A DNA stretch of 5,638 nt from JAOPZW01 sp034664395 (GTDB taxonomy: Bacteria; Actinomycetota; Thermoleophilia; Solirubrobacterales; Solirubrobacteraceae). Location: NCBI GenBank assembly GCA_034664395.1, contig JAXDHQ010000286.1, positions 1 through 5,638 of the forward strand, read 5' to 3'. The notes under the pieces were generated by a model, which searched no databases, had not been told where the DNA came from, and worked only from the letters and a program-made list of their open reading frames with translations. Shown here piece after piece: positions 4,457 to 5,638 of this stretch; positions within the stretch are counted from its first letter, which is position 1; each line of letters starts with the position of its first letter. The position numbers and the translations under genes are program-made.

Positions 4457-5638
4457 GCGATGGCCTCGTTCATCCGCCGCTCGATGTCGAGCTCACGGTC
4501 GAAGTCGGCCTCGTCGGCGTGGCGGTACTCGGTGCCGCGCCCGGCCAGGAGCTGGGCGAGCGCCTCGACGTAGACCGCGTCGAGTTGCGCGCCGGAGACG
4601 CGCCGCAGCTCGTTGAGCGCCTCGAACGAGGTCATGGGCGTGCGGTACGTGTCGGGCGCGGTCAGCGTGTCGTAGACCTCGGCGACCGCGACGATGCGCG
4701 CGATCGGCGGGATCTCGTCGCCGTGAAGCTGGCGCGGGTAGCCGCGCCCGTCCACGCGCTCGTGGTGCGCGCGGACGATCTCCGCCACGGGCCCGTAGAC
4801 CCCGATGTCGCGCAGCAGCTCGGCGCCGATGTCCGGATGCCGGCGCACGCCGCGCCAGTCGGAGTCCGCGAGTCGCCCGCCGCGCTCCATGACCCGATCG
4901 GAGAGGACGAACTTCCCGATGTCGTGCAGCAGGCCCGACGTGTGCGCGAGCTCCTGGTCGCGCTTGGACATCCCCGCCTGCTTGGCGATGTCGCGCGAGA
5001 ACGCCGCCACCGCCGCGCAGTGCCGCGCCGCGCGCGAGTCGCGCTCGTCGAGCGAGCGGATCAGGCCGGAGAGGACGCCCCAGGAGAGGTTGGCGTACTC
5101 CTTGGTGCGCTGGCGGGCGGTGATCACGAGGCGCGTCATGTAGGTGAACGCGATGACGTTGAGCAGGACGAAGGCCAACGCCGTGGGCCCGAGCGCGGCA
5201 TAGATGCCCGCGGCGCTCGAGGCGAGCCCGATGTTCAGCAGCACCGCGGGGAAGGTGGCCATGGCCTCGCGCAGCGTGCGCCGGACGGACGCACCGTCGA
5301 GCATGGCGAAGAGCGTCGGCGTGACCAGGAGGTTCAGGCCCATGTAGACGACCGACACTCCGGCGAGGAGCAGCACGAACTCGAAGGACTGCTGGTCGAC
5401 GGCGAGCGACCTCATGAACGAGCCCGCCGCCAGCGCGAACGGCGCCGTCCCTGCGATGTTGAGCAACAGCGCCTGCCAGCGATACCGCTCGATCAGCCAC
5501 GTCACGAGATACGTGATCGTGATCAGCACGAACGCGGGTGCTCCGCCGAGGAAGCCGATCGCAAGGACGGTTCCGACGAAGGCCCCAGAGATCGCGAGGC
5601 GATCTGCGTATCGCGTCGCGGTGAGTTCTGCGGCGACG
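4444..5638 (-). CDS. Membrane-anchored HD-GYP domain protein (probable cyclic di-GMP phosphodiesterase), N-terminus cut by window edge
   Basis: The frame is open from the right edge; 397 residues are in view, numbered from the first complete codon. Residues 1-170 hold about six hydrophobic segments (near 16-32, 33-50, 54-75, 86-108, 126-148 and 150-168), an N-terminal membrane domain of unknown signal. The HD-GYP domain follows. It has E198 and H206 (DERDSRAARH), the HD pair H238-D239 in LLHDIGK, H267 in RRHPDIGAELL, HH at 291-292, and the GYP motif DGRGYP at 296-301. HD-GYP proteins hydrolyse cyclic di-GMP with a two- or three-metal centre, and some act on other cyclic dinucleotides. At the distal conserved Asp position the protein has Glu (E320 in VAEVYDTL). 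A GTG at 5527-5529 is a possible internal start, but reading continues upstream through more membrane-type sequence (AAELTATRYADRLAISGAF), so the true start is probably outside. It ends in a 40-residue acidic and charged tail and converges on the HTH gene. Confidence 0.9.
   Translation of the reverse strand, partial: VAAELTATRYADRLAISGAFVGTVLAIGFLGGAPAFVLITITYLVTWLIERYRWQALLLNIAGTAPFALAAGSFMRSLAVDQQSFEFVLLLAGVSVVYMGLNLLVTPTLFAMLDGASVRRTLREAMATFPAVLLNIGLASSAAGIYAALGPTALAFVLLNVIAFTYMTRLVITARQRTKEYANLSWGVLSGLIRSLDERDSRAARHCAAVAAFSRDIAKQAGMSKRDQELAHTSGLLHDIGKFVLSDRVMERGGRLADSDWRGVRRHPDIGAELLRDIGVYGPVAEIVRAHHERVDGRGYPRQLHGDEIPPIARIVAVAEVYDTLTAPDTYRTPMTSFEALNELRRVSGAQLDAVYVEALAQLLAGRGTEYRHADEADFDRELDIERRMNEAIAPTT

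Noticed and set aside
4493..5500. A 335-codon minus-strand frame overlapping the HD-GYP gene
   Set aside because: Same strand, different frame, His/Arg/Ala-rich without motifs. The HD, HH and GYP motifs all sit in the other frame.

Overview
The window is very GC-rich, with codons ending almost always in G or C, and its genes are closely packed. Composition and protein style point to a high-GC actinobacterium. The fumarase, the HD-GYP protein and the BldC-like regulator suggest the class Thermoleophilia (Solirubrobacter/Conexibacter type), but that placement is an inference from remembered family features, not from a marker gene.

Layout from left to right. (1) Minus strand, 1-1163: class II fumarase (fumC), cut at its C-terminus by the window edge. 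(2) Minus strand, 1210-2037: an alpha/beta-hydrolase-fold protein whose nucleophile serine and catalytic histidine are replaced by Gly and Phe. (3) A 40-bp divergent gap, 2038-2077, with back-to-back TANNNT elements that share one TA step. (4) Plus strand, 2078-3367: a DinF-type MATE transporter. (5) Minus strand, 3364-4131: a single-domain PPK2 polyphosphate kinase with PAP-type motifs, whose stop codon overlaps the transporter's stop inside one CTAG. (6) A 99-bp divergent gap, 4132-4230, with a spaced 7-bp inverted repeat. (7) Plus strand, 4231-4434: a 67-residue MerR/BldC/excisionase-like winged HTH protein. (8) Minus strand, 4444 to the right edge: a membrane-anchored HD-GYP protein, probably a cyclic di-GMP phosphodiesterase, cut at its N-terminus by the window edge. 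There is no gene-free stretch longer than 100 bases.

How the genes relate. This looks like a chromosomal housekeeping and signalling neighbourhood: central carbon metabolism (fumarase), efflux (MATE), polyphosphate/nucleotide energetics (PPK2) and second-messenger signalling (HD-GYP). The genes are arranged as divergent and convergent pairs rather than as one operon. Shared regulation is most plausible within the divergent pairs: hydrolase/MATE and PPK2/HTH.

I see no mobile element, CRISPR array, tRNA, rRNA or evident novel multi-gene system. The points most worth a second look are the catalytically degenerate hydrolase, the symmetric divergent promoter with a possible leaderless 6-codon mini-ORF, the small HTH regulator divergent from ppk2 with a candidate operator, and the Asp-to-Glu change at a conserved HD-GYP position.
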